From Chloroflexota bacterium (lineage in GTDB: Bacteria > Chloroflexota > Anaerolineae > SpSt-600): a stretch of 7,138 nucleotides of DNA. The position numbers and the translations under genes were made by a program. Below, in pieces: positions 1 through 5,819 of this stretch (within the stretch, counting starts at the first letter, position 1; every line of letters starts with the position of its first letter). The notes beneath the pieces were generated by a model that made no database searches, was not told where the DNA came from, and saw only the letters and a list, made by a program, of their open reading frames with translations. Location of the stretch: assembly GCA_011041825.1 (NCBI GenBank), contig DRAO01000500.1, forward strand, positions 1-7,138. The letters run 5' to 3'.

Positions 1-170
1 AACTCCTGCGGGCCCTGAAGCCCCAGGTGGATAGCGCTAACACCTACACCGTGTGTGATAAACGGGAATTAAACGTACCCATGCGCCTCTTCAACATCCG
101 GCTGCTTCAGGCGGCAGCAATAGTCGCACGGCAAACTTTCCAGACCATCTTGGGCGGCGAGGCCGGATAA
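1..170 (+). CDS. Unidentified protein, C-terminal fragment
   Basis: This is the 3' end of a gene that begins outside the window. It is read from base 3 as 55 codons and stops at TAA 168-170. The other two plus frames hit stops within the first 35 bases, so this is the only open plus frame. The tail is basic and ends in a probable helix (LLQAAAIVARQTFQTIL), with no clear membrane segment. I do not recognise the family. A MoxR-type AAA+ ATPase would be the usual upstream partner of the DUF58 gene that follows, but I see none of that family's C-terminal features. The stop lies 63 bases before the DUF58 start, so co-transcription is plausible. That this is coding rests on the open frame and its spacing to the next gene, not on homology. 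Confidence 0.55.
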   Translation, partial: LLRALKPQVDSANTYTVCDKRELNVPMRLFNIRLLQAAAIVARQTFQTILGGEAG

Positions 171-233
171 AGCCCGGGGTTCAAGCTAGACACAACTGGT
201 AGGGGATATAGGGACTTCAGGCAAGGTGAGATT

Positions 234-1493
234 ATGCGCAAATTGTTTTTGGTCTTCTCCATCTGGGCCGTATGCTTGGCCCTAATGCTTAATACCGGCA
301 ATGAACTCTTTCAGGACCTCTTCTACCTCTTCAGCGGCCTCATAATCCTCTCCTTCTTGTGGACCTGGCTGAACCTGAGGGGGCTGGAAATTGAGATGAT
401 AGTGCCCTCCATCCGAACCCAGGTAGGCCAGGTTATGGAAGAGGAATTGGTGATACGCAACACCAGCCCCCTGCCGAAGTTCTGGCTGGAAGTGCGAGAC
501 CACTCTACCCTCCCCGGTCACACCGCCGGGAGGGTCATAAGCTCCCTGGGTCGTAGGAAAGAGCGCCGCTGGCCGGTAAAAACCCTGTGTCGCAAGCGGG
601 GCATCTTCACCTTAGGGCCGATTACCGTGGTCAGCTCCGACCCCTTGGGATTGATGCGGCTGGCTAGAACCTTCCCCATCTCCAAGCAGCTTCTGGTTTA
701 TCCAGCCACTTTCCCCCTCCCTTACTTTGAACTCCGCACGGGAGAACTTCCCGGCGGTGAAGCGGTGCGCCGACGAACCCATTACGTAACCACCAATGTG
801 GCCGGAGTGCGGGATTACTTCCCCGGCGATAGCTTCAACCGCATCCACTGGCCTACCACTGCCCACGTCGGCCACCTTATGGTCAAGGAATTTGAACTTG
901 ACCCCCTAAGCGATATATGGCTCTTCTTAGATGTGCAGGAAAGCGCTCAACGAGGCGTCCCCTGGAGCAAGTCTATACTGGAGCAATGGGGGCCAGCTCT
1001 CATCTGGTCGAGGACGGGAACGGTAAAGCTTGAACCTACAACCGAAGAATACGGGATAGCCGTCGCTGCATCGCTGGCAAAGCATCTTTTGGCAAAGAGA
1101 AGGGCTGTTGGGCTGGTGGCTCAATCCCGCAGGCGTTACGTCATCCGGCCCGAGAGAGGCGAGCGTCAGCTCGTCAAAATCCTCGAAACCCTGGCGATGA
1201 TAAAGGCCGATGGCATCACCCCTTTCGAGTACGTCCTCGCTGCCGATGGCCTTACTCTGGAACGCAACTCCACCATTGTGGCCATCACTCCCTCGTGGAG
1301 TGCCAGCTGGGCCCGGGTGCTCCACAGGATAAAGGCACGAGGGCTGGAGGTGCTGGCCGTCCTCCTTGCCGCCGAGACCTTCGGTTCAGCTCCGAGCTAC
1401 ACCGATGCCCTGGCCGAGCTTCGGGCCGGAGGCATACCGGTGATACTGCTAAGAAATGGCGATGAAATCTCCGCTACCCTCAGGCTTTTGTAG
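234..1493 (+). CDS. DUF58 family membrane-anchored protein
   Basis: The protein has 419 residues. The ATG is preceded by AGGTG (224-228) at 5 bases, which supports this start. Two hydrophobic segments near the N-terminus (about residues 4-20 and 27-46) should anchor it in the membrane, followed by a beta-rich region (about 50-170). The DUF58 signature lies at about 191-221: GVRDYFPGDSFNRIHW, a short spacer, then LMVKEFE. It is followed by a hydrophobic strand ending in Asp (IWLFLDV, about 228-234), as in von Willebrand A-like folds. The rest is a von Willebrand A-like alpha/beta region with no further membrane helix. DUF58 proteins are usually encoded beside MoxR AAA+ ATPases and are thought to act with them in envelope or complex maturation; the molecular role is not settled. 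No such ATPase is seen here. The stop lies 28 bases before the epimerase gene, suggesting a shared transcript. Length and motif spacing look intact. Confidence 0.88.
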   Translation: MRKLFLVFSIWAVCLALMLNTGNELFQDLFYLFSGLIILSFLWTWLNLRGLEIEMIVPSIRTQVGQVMEEELVIRNTSPLPKFWLEVRDHSTLPGHTAGRVISSLGRRKERRWPVKTLCRKRGIFTLGPITVVSSDPLGLMRLARTFPISKQLLVYPATFPLPYFELRTGELPGGEAVRRRTHYVTTNVAGVRDYFPGDSFNRIHWPTTAHVGHLMVKEFELDPLSDIWLFLDVQESAQRGVPWSKSILEQWGPALIWSRTGTVKLEPTTEEYGIAVAASLAKHLLAKRRAVGLVAQSRRRYVIRPERGERQLVKILETLAMIKADGITPFEYVLAADGLTLERNSTIVAITPSWSASWARVLHRIKARGLEVLAVLLAAETFGSAPSYTDALAELRAGGIPVILLRNGDEISATLRLL

Positions 1494-1521
1494 GCAAATA
1501 AGGCAAAATCCCCCGCAAGGG

Positions 1522-2505
1522 ATGAAAATCCTGGTCACCGGCGCCACCGGTTTTATCGGCTCTCATCTGGTGGAAAGGCTCTTAACTGAAGGGTATCAGG
1601 TGCGGGGGATGACCCGTAGCCCTGAGAAAGCACGGCTGCTTCAGGCCAAGGGCGTCGAACCGGTGATAGCTGACCTCCGGGATTACGGGGCCGTCCGGGA
1701 GGCAGTACGGGGTGCCACCCTCGTGTTTCACCTGGGGGCTATAATGAGCGATTGGGGGCCCTGGCGGCTCTTCTATGAAGTCAACGTCGGAGGCACCAGG
1801 AATGTGCTCAAGGCCGCTTATGAGGAGGGAGTGCAGCGGGTAGTTTACACCAGTTCCATTGCCGCCACCGGGCTGGAAGATTATCCGGGCGTAAAGGATG
1901 AGTCTTTCCCCCTTACCACCACCCATCATCCCTACTGCCGCTCCAAAGCCGAAGCCGAGAAGGTCGCCCGTCAATACATTGAAAGGGGCCTGCCGCTGGT
2001 GATCATCCGCCCGGTTTACGTATACGGACCGAGGGAACGTAACGTGGGGATATACACCGTGGCCCGCTTGCTCAAGGTGGGCTTCCGCCTCCTCCCAGGG
2101 GATGGGAGCAATTACCACCATCGAGTTTATGTCAAGGATTTGGTGGACGCTTTGATGTTGGCTGCCGTGAGCGAAAATGCCATCGGTAAAACCTATATAA
2201 TAGGCGGCCCTTTGACAACGGCCAGGGAATTCTGGGGAACCCTGGCCAAGATTATGGGCACCTCAATCATCTGGGTGCCTAAGCTGGTAGGCTGGATGCT
2301 AGCCCTCCCCTTTGAAATGACTTACCGCCTGCTGCGCATTCAAACTCCTCCCCTCATCAGCTTCTTCCGGATAGGGGTGCTCAGCAACAACAATGCCTGG
2401 GACTTCTCCCGTGCCCGCCAGGAGTTGGGATACGAACCCAGGACAGGCGTGGAAGAAGGGCTCCAGGAAACCGTCCGCTGGTGGAAGGAGCACGGTTGGC
2501 TATGA
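1522..2505 (+). CDS. NAD(P)-dependent epimerase/dehydratase, extended SDR
   Basis: The product is a 327-residue Rossmann-fold enzyme of the extended short-chain dehydrogenase superfamily, probably cytosolic. The nucleotide-binding motif GATGFIG is at residues 7-13. The FHLGA segment is near 69-73, the catalytic Ser/Thr is in YTSS (109-112), the YxxxK pair is Y138/K142, and RPVYVYGP (163-170) follows the catalytic helix. All catalytic positions are present. The sequence resembles the branch containing 3-beta-hydroxysteroid dehydrogenase-like, dihydroflavonol reductase-like and hopanoid-associated (HpnA-like) proteins; the substrate cannot be told from sequence. An in-frame ATG at 1456 would add 22 residues inside the DUF58 gene. 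I prefer 1522 because MKILVTGATGFIG is the normal N-terminus of the fold. The ribosome site is poor: AAGGG directly abuts the ATG, so translation may depend on coupling to the upstream gene. It ends 42 bases from the end of convergent ftsZ. Confidence 0.87.
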   Translation: MKILVTGATGFIGSHLVERLLTEGYQVRGMTRSPEKARLLQAKGVEPVIADLRDYGAVREAVRGATLVFHLGAIMSDWGPWRLFYEVNVGGTRNVLKAAYEEGVQRVVYTSSIAATGLEDYPGVKDESFPLTTTHHPYCRSKAEAEKVARQYIERGLPLVIIRPVYVYGPRERNVGIYTVARLLKVGFRLLPGDGSNYHHRVYVKDLVDALMLAAVSENAIGKTYIIGGPLTTAREFWGTLAKIMGTSIIWVPKLVGWMLALPFEMTYRLLRIQTPPLISFFRIGVLSNNNAWDFSRARQELGYEPRTGVEEGLQETVRWWKEHGWL

Positions 2506-2509
2506 GGGA

Positions 2510-2551
2510 GTAAGGGTGCGACACACTTAAGGGGTGTGTCGCACCTCTTAC
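2510..2551. terminator. Hairpin between convergent genes, probable bidirectional terminator
   Basis: A perfect 12-base inverted repeat, GGTGCGACACAC (2515-2526) and GTGTGTCGCACC (2534-2545), encloses a 7-base loop. Five more base pairs (GTAAG 2510-2514 with CTTAC 2547-2551) extend it past one unpaired T at 2546, giving about 17 paired positions. It fills the gap between the stop of the epimerase gene (2503-2505) and the stop of ftsZ (2548-2550), and its outer arm contains the ftsZ TAA. Neither side has a run of T, so it is not a textbook intrinsic terminator. It could act with Rho, as a 3'-end stabiliser, or be one copy of a dispersed palindrome. Position and stem strength make termination from both directions the likeliest role. 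Confidence 0.7.
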
Positions 2552-3618
2552 CTCCGGCTTGCCCGCCGCAGGAAAGCAGGGATTTCCAAGTCATCCTCGC
2601 TGAAAGGCCGCTCCGGGAATTTTATGGTCTTGGCTTTCTCCCTCGCAGGCACAGCTTTAACCGCAGCTTTATCGAAGCCTGTGGCTATGATGGTGATGGA
2701 GATTTCGTCTTCCATTTCGGGATTAATCACCGCCCCGAAGAATATCTCGGCATCGGGGTGAACTTTGCTCTTGATGACCTCAGCGGCTTCGTTGACCTCG
2801 TGCAAGGAGAGGTCCATCCCTCCCGTTACATTGAAGAGAACCCCCCTGGCACCATCAATGCTCACATCCAGGAGCTGGTTGGATATAGCTGCCTGTACTG
2901 CCTTCACCGCCCGGTCTTCCCCGGAGGCCCTGCCAATAGCCATAAGGGCAGTGCCCCCGCCCCTCATAATCGCCCGCACATCGGCGAAGTCCAGGTTTAT
3001 GAGCCCTGGCACGGTGATGAGCTCCGAGATGCCCTGGATGCCCTGGCGCAGGACATCATCGGCCAGGCAGAAGGCTTCCTGTATCGAGACCCGGCGGTCC
3101 ACAATCTGGAGGAGCCGGTCATTGGGGATAGTTATGAGGGTATCAACGGCTTCCTCAAGGCTCTTCAAGCCCTGCTCCGCTATCTGAGCCCGCTTCTTCC
3201 CCTCAAAGCTGAAGGGGCGGGTCACCACCCCAATGACCAGGGCATTGGCCTCCTTAGCCAGCTGGGCTATCACCGGGGAAGCGCCGGTCCCCGTTCCACC
3301 TCCCATTCCGGCGGTGATGAAGACCATATCCGCCCCTTGCACCACCTCATAGAGATCATCGGCTGATTCCTCGGCGGCCTGGCGGCCCAACTCCGGGTCT
3401 CCACCTGCCCCCAGGCCCTTGGTTACGTTCTCACCTATGTGGACCCGACGGGGGGCCTTGGAGAGGAGCAGAGCCTGGGCATCGGTGTTGACGGCGACGA
3501 ACTCCACGCCCCGGATGCCCATTTCTATCATCCGGTTTACAGCGTTGCAACCGCCGCCTCCTATGCCGATCACCTTTATGCAAGCGAACTTTTCGACTTC
3601 CTCAGGTATGGGTTCCAT
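2548..3618 (-). CDS. ftsZ: Cell division GTPase FtsZ
   Basis: FtsZ is the tubulin-like GTPase that polymerises into the division ring at midcell. The protein has 356 residues. The glycine-rich [14 protein letters not shown] motif (about 17-30) starts the nucleotide-binding domain. The tubulin signature GGGTGTG is at 106-112, [11 protein letters not shown] at about 133-143, and the catalytic T7 loop NLDFAD at 208-213. The globular part ends near IATGF (about 311-315). Only some 25 linker residues separate it from the C-terminal peptide [11 protein letters not shown] (342-352), which binds FtsA and other partners; this is a short tail for the family. I chose ATG 3616-3618 because AGGAGG (3627-3632) lies 8 bases upstream. 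A GTG two codons earlier (3622-3624) would be only 2 bases from that site. A candidate promoter lies in the 103-base gap after ftsA. ftsZ is the last gene of the minus-strand run. Confidence 0.98.
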   Translation of the reverse strand: MEPIPEEVEKFACIKVIGIGGGGCNAVNRMIEMGIRGVEFVAVNTDAQALLLSKAPRRVHIGENVTKGLGAGGDPELGRQAAEESADDLYEVVQGADMVFITAGMGGGTGTGASPVIAQLAKEANALVIGVVTRPFSFEGKKRAQIAEQGLKSLEEAVDTLITIPNDRLLQIVDRRVSIQEAFCLADDVLRQGIQGISELITVPGLINLDFADVRAIMRGGGTALMAIGRASGEDRAVKAVQAAISNQLLDVSIDGARGVLFNVTGGMDLSLHEVNEAAEVIKSKVHPDAEIFFGAVINPEMEDEISITIIATGFDKAAVKAVPAREKAKTIKFPERPFSEDDLEIPAFLRRASRR

Positions 3619-3626
3619 AGGCACTC

Positions 3627-3632
3627 CCTCCT
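3627..3632 (-). promoter_or_regulatory. ftsZ ribosome binding site
   Basis: The minus strand reads AGGAGG inside AAAAGGAGGGAG, 8 bases before the ATG at 3618 and only 2 bases before the alternative GTG at 3624. It therefore decides in favour of the ATG. It is the strongest ribosome site in the window, as expected for an abundant protein such as FtsZ. Confidence 0.85.
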
Positions 3633-3646
3633 TTTGCAGTGTTTTT

Positions 3647-3663
3647 CAGAACGGGATGTTCTG
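3647..3663 (-). promoter_or_regulatory. Small hairpin in the ftsZ leader
   Basis: On the minus strand CAGAAC and GTTCTG pair around a 5-base loop (ATCCC). They form a 6-base-pair stem ending 14 bases before the AGGAGG of ftsZ. An A-run, not a T-run, follows it, so it is not a terminator. It would lie in the leader of any mRNA starting at the candidate promoter and also in the ftsA-ftsZ intercistronic RNA. A role in stability, processing or translation is a guess from position. Confidence 0.45.
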
Positions 3664-3690
3664 ATGGGCAGCAATGTTGTCGCTGCCCAT
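3664..3690. repeat. 9-base inverted repeat between ftsA and ftsZ, possible operator
   Basis: ATGGGCAGC (3664-3672) and GCTGCCCAT (3682-3690) form a perfect dyad with a 9-base spacer. Its outer edge overlaps the last two bases of the candidate -10 box, and its centre lies close to the predicted start point. That placement suits a repressor operator. In read-through RNA from ftsA it could instead fold as a hairpin. No T-run follows on the minus strand, so termination is unlikely. I recognise no known operator consensus. Confidence 0.5.
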
Positions 3691-3716
3691 TAAAACATAC
3701 CCTAAGCCCCTGACAA
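3689..3716 (-). promoter_or_regulatory. Candidate sigma-70-type promoter for ftsZ
   Basis: On the minus strand a -35 box TTGTCA (3711-3716, five of six to TTGACA) is separated by 16 bases from a -10 box TTTAAT (3689-3694, five of six to TATAAT). A TGT directly precedes the -10, giving an extended -10. The predicted start is near 3680-3682, leaving a leader of about 62 bases before the ftsZ ATG. It lies wholly in the ftsA-ftsZ gap, in an AT-rich patch of an otherwise GC-rich region. A dedicated ftsZ promoter downstream of ftsA is common in bacteria. The match is by eye only. Confidence 0.55.
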
Positions 3717-3721
3717 CTGCG

Positions 3722-4951
3722 TTAATCCGGCAAGAAGCTTTTGAGCCAGTCAATGATTTTGCCAAGCCAGGTATAGCCTTTGGCCTCGATTTTATAGGGT
3801 CGGTGGCGCAAGGGCCACAGGATGAGTCCCACCGCTGTGGCATAGGCCGGGCTTCCCAGGGCATCCACTAGCCCGTGGATCCCGGAAGGCCTCCCCACCC
3901 TCACAGGCATATTGAGGTAACGGCGGCCCAGCTTGCTTATCCCGCTCAATTCCGCCGTCCCCCCACATAGCACTAACCCTGCCGGTAAGAGGCCCTCGTA
4001 CCCGGCCTTCTGAACCTCCCGGTAGATTAGCTCGAAAATCTCCTCCATCCGGGCCTGGATTACCTCGGCCATAAACCGGCGAGATATGCTCTTGTGAGCT
4101 TCTTCACCGAACACCAGGGCTTCCACCCCTTCTTCCTCAGGGATTTCATCGGGGAGGGAATGGCCGTACTTCTTCTTCACCTCCTCGGCGGAGGAGAAAG
4201 GCATCCTGAGGCCAAAAGCTATGTCGTTGGTTATGTGCTCGCCTCCCACCTCCAAGGTACCCGCATAGAGCACGCTACCCTCAGCGTACACGGCTACATC
4301 TGTAGTCCCTCCCCCGATGTCAGCTACGATGACCCCCATCTCCTTCTCGGCGGGGGTTAATACGGCCTCCCCCGAGGCCAAGGAAGCCAGGATGAGTTCC
4401 TCTACCTCAACCCCGGCTTCCCTCACACACTTGATGAGGTTGTTCACAGCCGGGGTGGAAGCAGTAATTATGTGAACCTCAGCTTCCAGCCTTGTCCCCT
4501 CCATCCCCACCGGGTCCTGGATGCCCCCCTGATCATCTACCACGAAATAGCGGGGGATGGAGTGCAGGATTTCCCGGTTGTAAGGGACAGCGATGGCAGA
4601 AGCCGCATCAACGACCCTGGCAACGTCTTCCGGCGTTATCCCTCCCCCCCTGCGGTGGATGGCCACAACTCCACGGCTGCTAATCGAGGCTATGTGGGTT
4701 CCGGTTACGCTCACATAAGCCTTCGAGATGGACACGCCTGCCAGACGCTCGGCCTGCTCCACCGATTTTATGATGGAGTCAGTAACCTGCGTCAGGTTGA
4801 CCACCCCTCCCCGGCGCATCCCTTTAGAAGGCACATCGCCAATGCCGATGATGCGCACAAAGGGGCTGCCTTCTTCCTCCTCTTCCACTTCCGCTATAAG
4901 GGTACACACCTTTGTGGTACCAACGTCTATCCCGGCAATTATGTGTGCCAC
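3722..4951 (-). CDS. ftsA: Cell division protein FtsA
   Basis: FtsA is the actin-like ATPase that anchors FtsZ filaments to the inner membrane and recruits later division proteins. The protein has 409 residues from a GTG start. The phosphate 1 motif GIDVGTTK is at about 7-14, followed by the FtsA-specific 1C subdomain (roughly 60-140). Phosphate 2 is DIGGGTTDV (211-219), and the adenosine motif LCGGTAEL is at 328-335. The last 15 residues, WLGKIIDWLKSFLPD (395-409), form an amphipathic membrane-targeting helix as expected. I chose GTG 4949-4951 because GGAGG (4958-4962) lies 6 bases upstream. The frame stays open back to a TTG at 5038, but that stretch has no ribosome site and encodes a low-complexity PPFLKGRRGRR peptide from a repeat. 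The gene follows ftsQ after an 83-base gap. Domain order and length are normal. Confidence 0.97.
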   Translation of the reverse strand: MAHIIAGIDVGTTKVCTLIAEVEEEEEGSPFVRIIGIGDVPSKGMRRGGVVNLTQVTDSIIKSVEQAERLAGVSISKAYVSVTGTHIASISSRGVVAIHRRGGGITPEDVARVVDAASAIAVPYNREILHSIPRYFVVDDQGGIQDPVGMEGTRLEAEVHIITASTPAVNNLIKCVREAGVEVEELILASLASGEAVLTPAEKEMGVIVADIGGGTTDVAVYAEGSVLYAGTLEVGGEHITNDIAFGLRMPFSSAEEVKKKYGHSLPDEIPEEEGVEALVFGEEAHKSISRRFMAEVIQARMEEIFELIYREVQKAGYEGLLPAGLVLCGGTAELSGISKLGRRYLNMPVRVGRPSGIHGLVDALGSPAYATAVGLILWPLRHRPYKIEAKGYTWLGKIIDWLKSFLPD

Positions 4952-4955
4952 CGGA

Positions 4956-4998
4956 TTCCTCCGCCCTCTTCTGCCCTTAAGGAAGGGGGGTTCCTCCG
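4956..4998. repeat. C/G-rich repeat-like element between ftsQ and ftsA
   Basis: TTCCTCCG occurs twice as a direct repeat (4956-4963 and 4991-4998), flanking 27 bases rich in C then G, with the palindrome CCTTAAGG (4975-4982) and an AAGGG/CCCTT stem within it. It reads through in frame with ftsA as PPFLKGRRG, a spurious peptide type typical of dispersed palindromic repeats carried by several bacterial genomes. The ftsA-proximal direct repeat contains the GGAGG ribosome site of ftsA. Whether copies exist elsewhere in this genome cannot be seen here. Confidence 0.45.
4958..4962 (-). promoter_or_regulatory. ftsA ribosome binding site
   Basis: The minus strand reads GGAGG inside GGCGGAGGAATCC, 6 bases before the GTG at 4951. 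It decides the ftsA start against the longer open frame reaching 5038. A second identical GGAGG lies 35 bases further upstream in the other direct-repeat copy, but no in-frame start follows it at a usable distance. Confidence 0.8.
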
Positions 4999-5034
4999 GG
5001 CAACGGCGAAGCCACTGCTCAGAGAAACACCCTA

Positions 5035-5817
5035 TCAAAAGGAATATACAGGCGCTTCGGGCGACCGGACATCTATGTACCTGGGGTTTATGCCTCTAAC
5101 CCTGAGATAATCCCGCAGCCTTATGTAGGCCTCCAAGCGGGCTTCCATCAGGGAAGCATCTATGCCGAGAAAAACCGGATAGCCCGAAGGGTTTATGAGT
5201 ATAAACCCTTCATCAGGATGGTAATGTATCTCCCCTTCACTTATGCCCAGGTTCCTCAATTGCAAAGCCGCTTCTAATGTCATCCTGTGCAACCTGTCAC
5301 CTGGCCTGATCAGAGTGCCTGATTCATCCACAATCAGGAGCAGGTTAGGGAGAGGATGGCGATATTCCATAAAGACGCCTTCTTCATCCAGCCAGAAGCG
5401 TTTCCCCCCACTAACCCATTCTATCACTGGCTCTCGCTCTTCGAGGTAAATTCTGATCCGGGCCGGGAAAGATACGCTTACGTGAGCCTTTTTGATTTCC
5501 ACCATCTTCAGGAGCTTTCTCTCGCACTTCTTTGAGTTTACGAAGAAAATGTGGTAGTATTCCAACCCACAGCGCTCTTTGATAGCTTCCTCCCCTAAGA
5601 GCTTGTCACCTTCAATCTCAATGGGATAATTGTAAAAGGCCCAGGAAAACCCTGAATAGACGAAGAAGATCACCACTCCAAATATCACGCCTAAGGCGGC
5701 CATTTTATCAAGTGTTGGCCGCTTAATCGAAATTCGGCTCGGAACCAAGGAGATGCCCCGCACCCCTGTCCTGTAGGTTCGACGCCTTCGCCTACGCTTT
5801 CTGGTGATGATACGCAT
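5035..5817 (-). CDS. ftsQ: Cell division protein FtsQ/DivIB
   Basis: FtsQ is a bitopic inner-membrane protein that links the cytoplasmic ring to the outer septal complex (FtsB/FtsL in model bacteria). The protein has 260 residues. A strongly basic cytoplasmic tail, with R-K and then six Arg at residues 6-13, precedes one transmembrane helix (about 39-62). A POTRA domain follows (about 63-134), with IEIEGDKLLGEEAIKE at its start and RIYLEEREPVIEW at its end. The beta domain continues to the C-terminus: KRFWLDEEGVFMEY, PNLLLIVD, and YIDVRSPEAPVY. I chose ATG 5815-5817 because GGGAG (5823-5827) lies 5 bases upstream. An in-frame TTG at 5827-5829 overlaps that site and is less likely. The start is 2 bases after the ddl stop, so translation is probably coupled. 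The stop is followed by an 83-base gap to ftsA. Confidence 0.94.
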   Translation of the reverse strand: MRIITRKRRRRRRTYRTGVRGISLVPSRISIKRPTLDKMAALGVIFGVVIFFVYSGFSWAFYNYPIEIEGDKLLGEEAIKERCGLEYYHIFFVNSKKCERKLLKMVEIKKAHVSVSFPARIRIYLEEREPVIEWVSGGKRFWLDEEGVFMEYRHPLPNLLLIVDESGTLIRPGDRLHRMTLEAALQLRNLGISEGEIHYHPDEGFILINPSGYPVFLGIDASLMEARLEAYIRLRDYLRVRGINPRYIDVRSPEAPVYSF

Positions 5818-5819
5818 CG

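Noticed and set aside
171..233. Possible promoter before the DUF58 gene (TAGACA 187-192 and TATAGG 207-212).
   Set aside because: The spacer is only 14 bases and both boxes are poor matches; the gap is also short enough for co-transcription with the upstream gene.
2536..3366. A long plus-strand open frame of 276 codons across ftsZ.
   Set aside because: It is antisense to an unmistakable FtsZ with all signature motifs, and its translation is low-complexity with no recognisable domain; a mirror of GC-rich codon use.
3664..3690. Intrinsic terminator between ftsA and ftsZ.
   Set aside because: The dyad has no T-run downstream on the minus strand, and its position over a good -10 box fits an operator better.
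4952..5038. Longer FtsA beginning at TTG 5038, overlapping the ftsQ stop as TTGA.
   Set aside because: No ribosome site precedes it, the added residues come from a repeat-like sequence, and GTG 4951 has GGAGG at ideal spacing and gives the normal FtsA N-terminus.
5043..5048. TATATT on the minus strand as a -10 box for ftsA.
   Set aside because: No acceptable -35 lies 15-19 bases upstream, and it falls within the end of the ftsQ coding sequence.
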